Assembly: GCF_007565055.1 (NCBI RefSeq)
Contig: NC_044558.1
Location: 79,323,444-79,387,443, forward strand
Reading direction: 5' to 3'
DNA length: 64,000 nt
Source: Rhinopithecus roxellana
Lineage: Eukaryota; Chordata; Mammalia; Primates; Cercopithecidae
This document shows, in pieces, positions 44,090 through 54,395 of the stretch. Positions within the stretch are counted from its first letter, which is position 1. Each line of letters opens with the position of its first letter. The notes under the pieces are model-generated. The model worked only from the letters and a program-made list of their open reading frames with translations, did no database searches and was not told the origin of the DNA. A program made the translations under genes and the position numbers.

Positions 44090-44559
44090 TTCCACAGAAG
44101 ACCACAGGGTTGAATCTCCTGACTTTCACAGTAGCATACCCACCCCTGGAGTAAGCATCATGGTAAGGAAATGAGAAGCCTTTCCTTTGGCCTGAGTCAC
44201 TTGCCTGTTTCAGGAGTATATTCAAGGTATTTTTCCCAGGGAAAAGGTAAATGTATTTTGGGTGTCAGTTACAATTGATGTCTACTATTAGCAATAAATG
44301 TACAGAACCTTTCCTTAAATATAAATTTAGATCACAAAGAAATGAGTTTCACTCATCTGGGGTCCAAGTTGTGCTACAGAAAATGCCCCTCCCTGTTCTC
44401 ATCCATGGCAGAAGTTACTAATCAATCATCAACAGTTTCTCTTCAAGGATTGGATGCATCCCCAGGAACCATCTCAGTAGAGTGCTCTGGGCGCCACTCC
44501 CAGGCTGTGAGAATGGATGGATGAGAGAAAATCAATTTGCCATCCATGATCATAAAGGG

Positions 44560-44692
44560 CAAAGGCTGTAGAGTCAAGTAGTCCTGAGTTCTCACTCCAG
44601 CTCTGCTCATTCCTTACTATTTGGGAGACCTTAAGCAAACAGCATAATTCCTGTGAGTCTCAGTTTACTCATATGTGAATTAAGAAAATAAA
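44560..44692 (+). mobile_element. MIR SINE 5' half
   Basis: TAGTCCTGAGTTCTCACTCCAG, TTGGGAGACCTTAAGCAAAC, GAGTCTCAGTTTACTCATATG. Cut off at its 3' side by the next Alu. Confidence 0.72.
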
Positions 44693-44695
44693 ATT

Positions 44696-44997
44696 GGCCG
44701 GGCGCAGTGGCTCAAACCTGTTATCCCAACACTTTGGGAGGCCACGGCAGGCAGATCACGAGGTCAGGAGATCAAGACCATCCTGGCTAACACGGTGAAA
44801 CCCCGTCTCTACTAAAAATACAAAAAAAAATAGCCAGGTATGTTGGCATGTGCTTGTAATCCCAGCTATTCTGGAGGCTAAGTCAGGAGAATTGCTTGAA
44901 CCTGGGAGGTGTAGGTTTCAGTGAGCCAAGATTGTGCCACTGCACTCCAGCCTGGGCGACAAGCAAGACTCTGTCAAAAAAAAAAAAAAAAAAAGAA
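44696..44997 (+). mobile_element. AluSc/AluY-like SINE
   Basis: A sense dimeric Alu from GGCCGGGCGCAGTGGCTCAA. The A tail continues as AAAAGAAAAGAAAAAAG to about 45040. It lies between a MIR and an ERV LTR. Confidence 0.93.
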
Positions 44998-45040
44998 AAG
45001 AAAAAAGAAAAAAGAAAAAGAAAGAAAAGAAAAGAAAAAA

Positions 45041-45520
45041 TCTGCACAGGAAGAGTATATTTATATTGAAGGTAGGAGGTGGGACTTTACTCCAGAGCAG
45101 ATTGGACACTGGCTGACACAGGAAAGAAATGAAAGCAGCTCTCCATAAAACACACCCACCAGTGCCACGTGAGCTTACCATTGCCACGGCAACACTTGGA
45201 TGTTTCCACCCCTTTCCATGGCAGTGACCCATAAGTTTTCACCCTTTTTCTAGAAATTTATAAATAACCCACCCCTTAATTTGCATGTAATTAAAAGGAG
45301 ATATAATTGTGACTGTGGAACTGCCTCTGAGATGCTACTCTTGGCACACAGCCCATGGGGTAGCTGGGCTCTGCAAGGACCAGTACCTCTGCTGCTGCTG
45401 TGCACTGTCATTTCAATCAAAGTTGCTGTCTAACACCACTGGCCCACCCTTGAGTTCTTTCCTGGGTGAAGCCAAGAACCCTCCCAGGCTAAGTCCTAAT
45501 TTTGGGGCTCACTTGCCTTG
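45041..45520 (+). mobile_element. ERV1-type LTR, 5' part lost or masked
   Basis: CATTGCCACGGCAACACTTGG, TTTTCTAGAAATTTATAAATAACCCACCCCTTAATTTGCAT (TATA region), CTCTGCAAGGACCAGTACCTCTGCTGCTGCTGTGCA, TTGCTGTCTAACACCACTGG and TTCTTTCCTGGGTGAAGCCAAGAACC follow a known primate ERV LTR in sense. The usual AATAAA reads AATCAAA near 45415, so the polyadenylation signal is damaged. Family name not certain. Confidence 0.65.
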
Positions 45521-45524
45521 CATC

Positions 45525-46285
45525 AATATGGTTAGCAAAGTGTCACAAAGTAGGTATTCAATGCATCTCATTTTCCTCTTTCTTTCAGAAAGATGTTTTT
45601 TCTTCTCTGGATCTTCCATTTTGGAAAGGGAAGCCAAATAACTTATTGATGATAATCTACTCACTGCAACTCCCCCTTAGCAGCCATCCATGTGGAGAGA
45701 CACCTTTGGACATCTGTTATACTCGAAGGAGCCAATGCTATCCTGTTTGTTAAATAATCTTGTTCAATCCATGATTGGGTAACCGGTCAATTCAATACAC
45801 TCACAAGATATCAGCAAAAAATGTTAATGATGGTATTTGTGCCACAGGTTTTTGCTCTCAGAGAAAGCAGGGCCCCCACAGCACAGCCTGCTGAGATGCC
45901 CCCCACTGCTATTGAAACAGTTAAAGCAGGTCAATAGCTCTCCATGTGGTTTTTTTTTTCCCTCTCAGCCCATTTGTAGTTTTTCACCTTTAAAGACACA
46001 TAATCGATCAAACATGAATGATTGCAGTAGCCTGTATTGACCATTTGTTTTTCAAACATTGAAACTTTGGAGCAATCTGCACAGGGATTTTTGATAATAT
46101 GTTAAAAAAATACTGCAATTCTGAGAGTAAATTCCCTACCATGCATATCTAAGGTGCCCATGCCTTTGGCTGAGAATTTGTCCCCCATGTGTACTTGGTA
46201 ATGCTTTTAAAAAATTTAATTAAAAATTTTAATAAAAAAATTTTAATTAAAAAAGTAAAACAACTATTTTGTTCACTTTTAGAAT
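45525..46285. other. Unassigned DNA with an AT palindrome
   Basis: No gene supported; frames at 45309-45753 are partly LTR. At 46205-46262 an A/T-only stretch contains TTTAATTAAAAATTTT and AAAATTTTAATTAAA, which can pair as a hairpin. Confidence 0.45.
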
Positions 46286-46289
46286 TTTT

Positions 46290-46585
46290 TTTTTTTTTTT
46301 TTTTTGAGACGGAGTCTCGCTCTGTCACCCAGACTGGAGTGCAGTGGCCGGATCTCAGCTCACTGCAAGCTCCGCCTCCCGGGTTCACGCCATTCTCCTG
46401 CCTCAGCCTCCCGAGTAGCTGGGACTACAGGCGCCGCCACCTCGCCCGGCTAGTTTTTTGTCTTTTTAGTAGAGACGGGGTTTCACCGTGTTAGCCAGGA
46501 TGGTCTCGATCTCCTGACCTCGTGATCCGCCCGTCTCGGCCTCCCAAAGTGCTGGGATTACAGGCTTGAGCCACCGCACCCGGCC
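46290..46585 (-). mobile_element. AluYRa-type young Alu, minus strand
   Basis: An antisense copy with the same lineage marks as 15023-15325: GTGGCCGGATCTCAGCTCAC, GATCCGCCCGTCTCGGCCTC, CAGGCTTGAGCCACCG. The 15-base direct repeat ACTTTTAGAATTTTT is at 46275-46289 and 46586-46600. Frames at 46149-46494 are its shadows. Confidence 0.96.
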
Positions 46586-46589
46586 ACTT

Positions 46590-46980
46590 TTAGAATTTTT
46601 ATTTGCAAAATTTTTGTGGAGGAGGGCATGATCTCTGTGTCACTGAGCAGATGAGCTGCTGGGTTTCAGACTGTGTTTATTCTTGTGGAATGTATTATAG
46701 AGTCTAGGATGTAGATCTGAAAGTACTCATTTCAAAATATATTATTTAACCACCGTTATGATAAGATTATCTTTGCATATGTGGTGCTTTGAAAGTTATG
46801 TCACTAGAGAAAACTGATCTATGGAAAATTTGCTATAGCAATAGAACAAAAGTATGCCCATTTGGGAAGATTTCTGCTAAAAATAATAGTGTGTTCAACT
46901 ACTAATATCTAAAATACTGAAGACATTTAATCACCCATAACACAACATCTTGGGACACAGGCAGTGCTAGGGTTGTTCAG
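46590..46980. other. Unassigned non-coding DNA
   Basis: AT-rich, with nothing recognised. Confidence 0.45.
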
Positions 46981-46984
46981 CAGC

Positions 46985-47260
46985 TCTGAAAGCTTATGGA
47001 ATCCACATGTTTATGATTTTCTTGGCTTTTGTTCTACTGGCTGCAAATGGCTCCACAGCCCCAGGCATCATGTTCTCAGATGCCAGCATTCCAAGCAGAG
47101 AAGACAGAGGGGGCAGAAAAGGAACCACATCCACAGTGTCGTCTCTTCTCAGGGGGCTAAGCTCCCCCAAATTCTCCCATATAGCTCATTGGTCATAGAT
47201 TCAATGCAACTAAGTACAGCAGAAAATAATAGGATTCACCAAAAGGGACAGGCAAATCAT
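46985..47260 (+). mobile_element. Degenerate interspersed repeat, 3' part of the unassigned family
   Basis: CTGGCTGCAAATGGCTCCACAGCC, then CAGGCATCATGTTCTCAGATG, then CCCATATAGCTCATTGGTCA. I know this as the downstream part of the repeat whose start is seen at 43838. Open frames at 46964-47302 run through it. Confidence 0.4.
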
Positions 47261-47264
47261 GATT

Positions 47265-48835
47265 CATCTTTGCAGCTTTGGGAGGGATGTATCTTCCTTT
47301 GATATTTATCTGGCAACCCAGTACTTGAACAAAATCAGAGTACTGCTTTCATGAATGAAGTAACCATGAAGCACATGTGCTCTCAATTACTATTTCTTTA
47401 CAATATTGCATATATGGTCATGAACCTCATTAGCAGGGATTCCAGGATTGCCCTCTTTGGACTTCTGCCTACACCAAATTGTTCAAAACTCATGGGAGTT
47501 AATAGCGTCTAAAAAGAATTGGTATTCCTTGAAAAACCAAACAAAAGAAAAGGCCTCTACCAGTCCAATGCTGTCATTACTCCGTGCTGCCAGATGGTGT
47601 CACTGTTGAAGAGTGGTTCTGGGCAGTTCTGCTCCTATAATTCTCCACTGCTGAGAAACCCGTCCAGGACCAGTTGTTTGTGAAGTTAGGGTGCTTTGTG
47701 CTTCATGTACCTCTTTAGCCATTGTTTTGTGCTGGGATAGTCTCTGGCTCCCTACATCAGCCAGCGACATACTATGCAGAAACCAGTTACATGAAACCAG
47801 TCTTTGTGTCCATCGGTTAAACAAGCCTGCCAGCCTAAATCTACTCCTTCCGTAAGATCTCTTTATTTTGTGGAATTAATTGTCCTTTTCTCTCACTGCA
47901 TCATTATCTGTACGGCCCTGTTCTTTCTAACTTCAAATCTTGGGATACAGGAAATGGGTTAGCCATTTTCCCTTCCAGGAGGACATGGGCCCATTTATCA
48001 AATTAACTTACATTTTTTTCAGTATCAGTTTGGTATATCATAGTAGGATGGGTGAGATCTTTTGCTAATCCAGTAGAATGCAGGTACCATCATTGTAGGA
48101 CTCTTGTTCATCTTTTTCTATCCTCATCCATAGTGCATGGCAGATAATGGAAACCCATTTCCCTAAATTAATTAGTATAACCACCCAGTTCTTGAATATG
48201 ACTCTTTTAAGACAATGGGCATTTATATAATAAAGGGGACAACCAAGACAATTTTTCCCCCAAACAAAGAAGATCTTAGTTGGTTGGCTGTCTCTCTGTG
48301 TAACAAAAGTAAACCCTGAATAATTAAAATATATCCCTCAACAGGATCCTCCTTTTGTCTTAAACACCCTGTCACACATTAAAATAATCTCTGAAAAGAC
48401 TATTTTATTATAGCATTATAGATAAATTCTGCTTCCTAAAAGGGGATCCTTTTCACATTCTTAAACAGAAAATTTGACAACTTGACCTGAGTGTCTTTAT
48501 TTGGCATGACTCACTGTCAGATACCAAGGATACCCTTGGTAACAGAGATTAAGTATAAGCCTTATACCTGTTAGTCCTTATCTCCCATTCATGGAACCGC
48601 TTTAACTTTCCTAAGGTGTTTCTCTTGGTAATCCTCATCCATATGGCACATCACCAACCAAATATGGATATCGCTATCCACTTTCTCCATCTACACCTAA
48701 GCAGTAAGCCCTTCTGGGCAAAGCCCTACAACAGACAGGTGACACCATGTGAAACGACTGGATCTTAAATCCTTTGCAGCAATCCATTTATAGTTTCCTG
48801 CTCTTCAACTTTCTCTAACTGCTACTTCAAATCAT
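47265..48835. other. Unassigned non-coding DNA
   Basis: AT-rich, with no gene or named repeat. The frame at 47600-47824 (minus) has no known domain. Confidence 0.4.
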
Positions 48836-48839
48836 TTTG

Positions 48840-49375
48840 TTTTCTTCTGACAGCCTTGCCTTCTCACTTACTCTTGGTAGATGACTGTGATCCTCCTTTT
48901 GCACAGAGAAACCTGGTCTTCAAAAGTCAGGGCTTTCCTTTTTTCTGCCTGTTCAAATAAAAATGGCCTCTCCTTCCATCTATAGCGAGATCCTCAGATT
49001 AAGGATTTCCACCCCCACAGCCTCCCCTGCAGCTGACACTATAAATTCATTGTGCCTTTGTCCTGCTGTCAGCGTCTCCTTCTCAATCAAACCCTTCTCA
49101 TCTGAAACATCTATTCCATTCTGAACAAATAACAGATAAAACTGTCTTGGACTCCATGTCTCCTCTCCATCTACTGTACTCTGTTCCCCCCACTCACAGT
49201 TAAAGATCTTGGTAGAATTTTCTGTACAGTCTGCCTCCATTTCCTGACCTTGTACTCTCTCCTCCCACCACTGTTATCTGGTTACTACACTCCTTCCTCC
49301 CTTCTTCAGGCTTCTGCCCTTAGCTCTTGCTAAAATTGCCATGTTGCCAATTCCAAAATATATATTTTCATCAAA
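48840..49375 (+). mobile_element. L2 LINE, ORF2-derived part
   Basis: CTGTACAGTCTGCCTCCATTTCCTGACC, TACTCTCTCCTCCCACCACTG, CAGGCTTCTGCCCTTAGCTC and TAAAATTGCCATGTTGCC follow the L2 reverse-transcriptase coding text (CTGCACTGTCTCTATTTCCTC...GGCTTCTGCCCC...CCTCCATGTTGCC). Many indels. Confidence 0.5.
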
Positions 49376-49379
49376 TCAA

Positions 49380-49820
49380 TACACATATTATATTTTAACA
49401 GCATTTAAAAATGTTTGCAACCATCCTTTTTCCAATTTCTTGAAGCATTTTCTGCCCGACAGACATATTTTAGGTTTTACTTTCCTGACGTTTCTTCTAA
49501 GTCTTAGGTCATGACATATCTGTCTCAATTGCAGATTCACCCTCCTTTAGTTAGCCATTATACATTGGAATTTCTCTTCAATGCCACTTACAGAACGTCT
49601 CTACTTTGTATTTTACCCCTAGAAATGCTCACCCTCCATGTGGGCCATTTTTCCCATGTTATAACTGCTCAAAGCACCTCATTTCTTCTTTTCTTTAAAC
49701 ATATCTCTTTTTGTATTTATTCACTCAGCATGCTTATTTGATCAATAAATAGTTGTTAAATAAGTAAATAAACGGCCTATTTTACAACCAAGTAGAAGTC
49801 TACTCAAAAATTATTTTTTT
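49380..49820. other. Unassigned AT-rich DNA
   Basis: Possibly more decayed L2; nothing firm. It ends in the T-rich flank of the large L1. Confidence 0.4.
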
Positions 49821-50332
49821 TCTGGGGGTGGGGCCAAGATGGCAGACTAGAAGCAGCTCATGTGTACCACTCTCACAGAGAGGAAACAGACTAGTGAACA
49901 GTAATCCTGCAGGTTGATCATCTCAGAAACCATGTTAGGATCCATCAAGGCAGCAGAGGAACACAGAGAGCAGAGAAGAGTGAAGCTGGGCACAAGCCCA
50001 TCTGGGCTCAGGGTGGAGCCAAGGGAACCTCTCCAACACAGGAAAGGGTGAGTCGGTGAGAGCCCCCAGAGGGATTCACGCTTTCCACAGGCATGTGGAA
50101 AAGACTGTGCAAGACTAGAAATGGGATAGTCTCCCTGCCCCCACTGCATCCCTCACTGCACTTCTATACTGAGTCAGAGAGCCAGTCAGGTGTTCTGCAG
50201 GGGCAACTCTTGAGTCCAAGGAGACTGCTACAAGTCTTGGGCCCTGGAGGAGCAAACCAGCATTGGCATCATAGCCCCTATAGAGCACAGCCCCTATATT
50301 GCCTGGGAGCAATGAGATTGCTCCACCCACAC

Positions 50333-51115
50333 TTGCCAGACAGATCTTGGCACCAGCTTCCAGCCCAAAGGTCCTGCTTCAGTCCAAACTTAGCTAGCTG
50401 TTGCACTCACCTCCACCACTGATAGCCAGGTGGGCAACATTAGCTAGAAATTCCAGCCCAGTGTTGACACTTCTATGTGAACTCAGATGGAGCACACAGC
50501 TTACTGTTGTTCCAGGAAGCACCCAGGCAGCAAAACACATGACCCCACTTGCTCCTGCCACTGGTAGCCAGGAGGGCAATGCCTGCTAGAGCTTTCAGCC
50601 CAGTGGCCCCACTTCTGTGTGAACTCAGCTGGAGGGTGCAGTTTTCTGTTGTCCCAGGAAACACCTAAACAGCAGAGTGAAGGACTTCACCCACTCCCAC
50701 CACTCGTACACAGGTAGAGAGCACCTGCCTTCTGGCCCCCAGTGGTCCTGCTTCTGTGGAGATTCAACTAGTGGGTGCAGCCTCCTGTTGTTCCAAGAAA
50801 CACCTGGGCAGCAGACTGGGCATCCTTACCCACTGTTACCACCAGTATCCAGGTGACCCACGCATGCTAGAGCTTCTAGTCTAGCATCCTACTTTTGCCT
50901 GAATTTGCCCTGGGGCCTAGCCTCCTGTTGCCCTGGAAATCCCAGACAGCAGGGAAGGCAACTCTCTAACCTCTGTCTCTCATAGCCAGATGGGCCACAC
51001 CTGCTAGAGCTTCTAAACCAGTGGTCTTGCTACTGCCTGAACTCTGAGGGCAGGCACAACCCATGTTATCCTAGGAAGCACACAGACAGCAGATTAGGGT
51101 CAACCATGGCCCCTG
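50333..51115 (+). repeat. Tandem 137-142-bp units in the L1 5' UTR
   Basis: The phrase (A)GCCAGG recurs at 50424, 50566, 50708 (ACACAGG), 50847 (ATCCAGG) and 50984 (AGCCAGA), giving spacings of 142, 142, 139 and 137. Each unit holds, in order, a GCTAGAGCTTCTAG-like block, a CCCACTTCTGTGTGAACTCAG-like block and a CTGTTGTTCCAGGAAACACC-like block. A shortened unit of about 91 bases precedes them from 50333. So there are five full units and one partial. Confidence 0.85.
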
Positions 51116-51349
51116 CCTGAGGGGCCCCATAGACGAGATCACCTAACCAAAGAAATGTGGGCATGGAGACATAATCAGACAGTTCTCCTCCGAGACCCAG
51201 GAATTCATTGGAATCAAAGCCAGTCAATCAAACCCATCTTATACCATAATTTAACCCCCAAAGACATCAAAGAAGAAAAAAGCAAAACAATCCATCCAAA
51301 GCACAGCAACTTCAAAGACTGAAGGAACATTAGCCCACACAAATGACAA

Positions 51350-52401
51350 TGAATCAGTGCAAGAACTCTGGCAACCCAAAAAGCCAGAGTATCTTCTTAT
51401 CTCCAAATGACTGCTCTAGTTCCCTCACAATGACTCTTAACCAGGCTGAAATAGCTGAAATGTCAGAAATAGCGTTGAGAATATAGATAGGAACAAGTAT
51501 TATCCACATACAGGAGCTACTTGATACCCAACCTAAGAAATCTAAGGATTACAATAAAAAATACAGGAGCTGCTAGATTAACTGGACATTATAAGAAAGA
51601 ATCAAACTGATCTGCTAGAGCTGAAAAGCACACTAGAAAAATTTCATAATGCAATCATTAGTATTAATAGCAGAATCAACCAAGCCTAGAAAGAATATCA
51701 GAGCTTGAAGACTTGCTCTCCAAAGTCACTTAGTCAGAAGAAATAAAGAGAAAACAATAAAGAAGAATTTTTAAAAATCTGAGAAACATGGGATTATGTA
51801 AAGAGACTGAATCTACTACTCATTGGTGTCCCTGAAAGAGATGGAGAAAAATCAAGCAACTTGAAAACATATTTCAGGATATCATTCATAAAAATTTCAC
51901 CAACCTCACTAGAGAGGTTGGCCAACATTTCAATTCAGGAAACGTAGACAACCCCTGCAAAATACTACACAAGAAGATCATCTGCAAGATGGTCATAGCC
52001 ATCAGATTCCCCAAGGTTGACATGAAAGAAAAAATGTTAAAGGCAGCTACAGAGAAAGGACAAGTCACAAAGGGAAGCCTATCAGACTAATAGCAGACTT
52101 GTCAGCAGAACCCCTTAAAGCTAGAAGAGATTGGGGTTCTATATTAACCATTCTTAAAGAAAAGAATTTTCAACCAATAATTTCATATGCAGCCAAACTA
52201 AGCTTCATAAGTGAAGAAGAAATAAGATCCTTTTCAGACAAGCAAATGCTAAGGGAATTCATTACCACAAGACCTGCCCTACAAGAGGTCCTGAAGGGAG
52301 CACTAAATGTGCAAAGGAAAGACCATTACCAACAAAGTACACAGGTACAAAGTACATTACCCACAAAGTATACTGAAGTACCTAGACAAGTGACACTATA
52401 A
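51350..52401 (+). pseudogene. Decayed L1 ORF1
   Basis: L1 ORF1 encodes an RNA-binding trimeric chaperone of the L1 particle. Here the text from GGCAACCCAAAAAGCCAGAG to the TAA at 52401 follows ORF1 of older primate L1s. In-frame stops (for example in GAATATAGATAGG near 51480) and indels break it. The longest surviving part, 52099-52401, reads as the C-terminal RNA-binding end (100 codons, with KEKNFQPIISYAAKLSFIS). Confidence 0.85.
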
Positions 52402-53451
52402 AGCGGCTACACAAACAAGTCTGCATAATAACCAGCTTAAAATAGGACAGGATCAAACCTGCACATACCAATACTAACTTTGAATGTAAACAGGTTAAAT
52501 GCCCCAATTAAAAGGCACAGAGTGGCAAGTTGGATAAAGAAGTAAAACCCAACGGTACGCTGTCTTTAGGAGACTCATTTCACATGCAATGACATTCATA
52601 GGCTCAAAATAAAGAGATGGAGAATAATCTGCCAAATAATTACAAAACACAAAAAGGTAGGAGTTGTTATTCTAATTTCAGACAAAACAGACTTTAAACC
52701 AACAAAGATCAAAAAAGACAAAGAAGGGCATAACATAATGGTACAGGGCTCAATTCAACAAGAGGACCTAACTATCCTAAGTACATACATACCCAACACA
52801 GAAGCACCCAGATTCATAAAGCAAGTTCTTAGAGATCTACAAAGAGACTTAGATAACCACACAATAGTAGTGGGAGACTTTAAGACCCCAATGACAGTAT
52901 TAGACCACTGAGGCAGTAAACTAACATAGGTTTTTGGGATTTGAACTCAAGACTTGACCAAATGAACCTAGTAGACATCTACAGAAATCTCCACCCTCAA
53001 ACAACAAAATATATATTCTTCTTACTCTTACATGGCACATACTCTACAATTGACCACACAATTGGGCATAAAGCAATCCTCAGCAAATGTAAAAGAACTG
53101 AAATCACGTCAGTCATGGTGCAATAAAAATAGGAATCAATGCTAAGAAAATAACTCAAAACCATACAATTACATGGAAATTAACCTGTTTCTGAATGACT
53201 TCTGGGTAAATAAAAAAATTAAGGCAGAAATCAAGAAATTCCTTGAAATTAATGAAAACAAAGATACAACATAACAATCTCTGGGATACAGCGAAAGCAG
53301 TATTAAGAGGGAAATTTATAGCACTAACTTCCACATCAAAAAGTTAAAAAGATCTCAAATTAATAACCTAACATCACAATTAAAGAAACAAGAGCAAACC
53401 AATGCCAAGGTTAGCAGAAGGCAAGAAATAACCAAAATCAGAGCTGAACTG

Positions 53452-53480
53452 AATGAAATGAAATGAAATGAAATGAAAGA
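53452..53480. repeat. (AAATG)n pentanucleotide repeat in L1 ORF2
   Basis: About five copies of GAAAT/AAATG, followed by GAAAG and GAGA units. Confidence 0.9.
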
Positions 53481-54036
53481 AAAGAGAGAGAAGAGACAAA
53501 GAAACACAATCAGAAATAACAAGGGAGACCTTACTACCAACCCCACAGAAATACAAAAATCTCTCAGAGACTATTTTGAACACATCTGTGCACACAAGCT
53601 AGAAGACCAAGAAGAAATGGATGAATTCCTAGACACATACAACCTCTGAAGATGGCACAAAGAAGACACTGAATACCCTAACAGAGCAATAATCAGTTTC
53701 AAAATGGAATCAGTAATAAATAGCCTACCAACCAGAAAAAAACCCAATACCAGATGAAGTCACAGCTGAATTCTTCAGATGTACAAAGAAGAGCTGGTAA
53801 CATTCTGACTGAAACTATTCCAAAAAGTTGAGGAGGGAACTTCTCCCTAACTTATTCTATGAAGCCAACATTATCTTTGATATTAAAATCCAACAAAGAC
53901 ACAACAAAAAAAGAAAACTTCAATCCAATAACCCAGATGAACATAAATGCAAAAATACTCAACAAAATACTGCAATCCTGATGCAGCAGCACATCAACAA
54001 GCTAATCCACTACAACCAAGTAGGATTTGCCCCTGG

Positions 54037-54395
54037 TGTATTCGTCTGTTCTCACACTGCTATGAAGAAATACCTGAAAACAGGTAATTTATAAAGAAAA
54101 GAGGTTTAATTGACTCACAGTTCTGCATGGCTGGGGAGGCCTCAGAAAACTTGCAATCATGATGGAAGGCAACTCTTCACAGAGTGGCAGGAGAGAGAAT
54201 GAGTGCCAGTAGGGGAAATGCCAGACACTTATAAAACCATCAGGTCTCATGATAACTCACTCACCATCATGAGAACAGCATGGGGGAAACTGCCCCCATG
54301 ATTCAATTACCTCCACATGGTCCCACCCTTGACACATAGGGAATACTACAATTTAAGGTGAGATTTGGATGGGGACACAGAGCCAAATCATATCA
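54037..54395 (-). mobile_element. MST/THE1-type MaLR solo LTR inside L1
   Basis: 359 bp with exact TG...CA edges. Antisense text: TGTATTCGTCTGTTCTCACAC, CAGTTCTGCATGGCTGGGGA, CCCCCATGATTCAATTACCTCC, AGCCAAATCATATCA. CCCTGG (54031-54036) and CCTTGG (54396-54401) are the likely target-site duplication, with one mismatch. L1 sequence resumes colinearly (GATGCAAGGTTGGTTCAAT). Confidence 0.92.

Noticed and set aside
50424..51115. Regular spacing of about 140 bases considered as satellite DNA or as a CRISPR-like array
   Set aside because: Units are diverged, contiguous and inside an L1 5' UTR at the expected position; there are no spacers.
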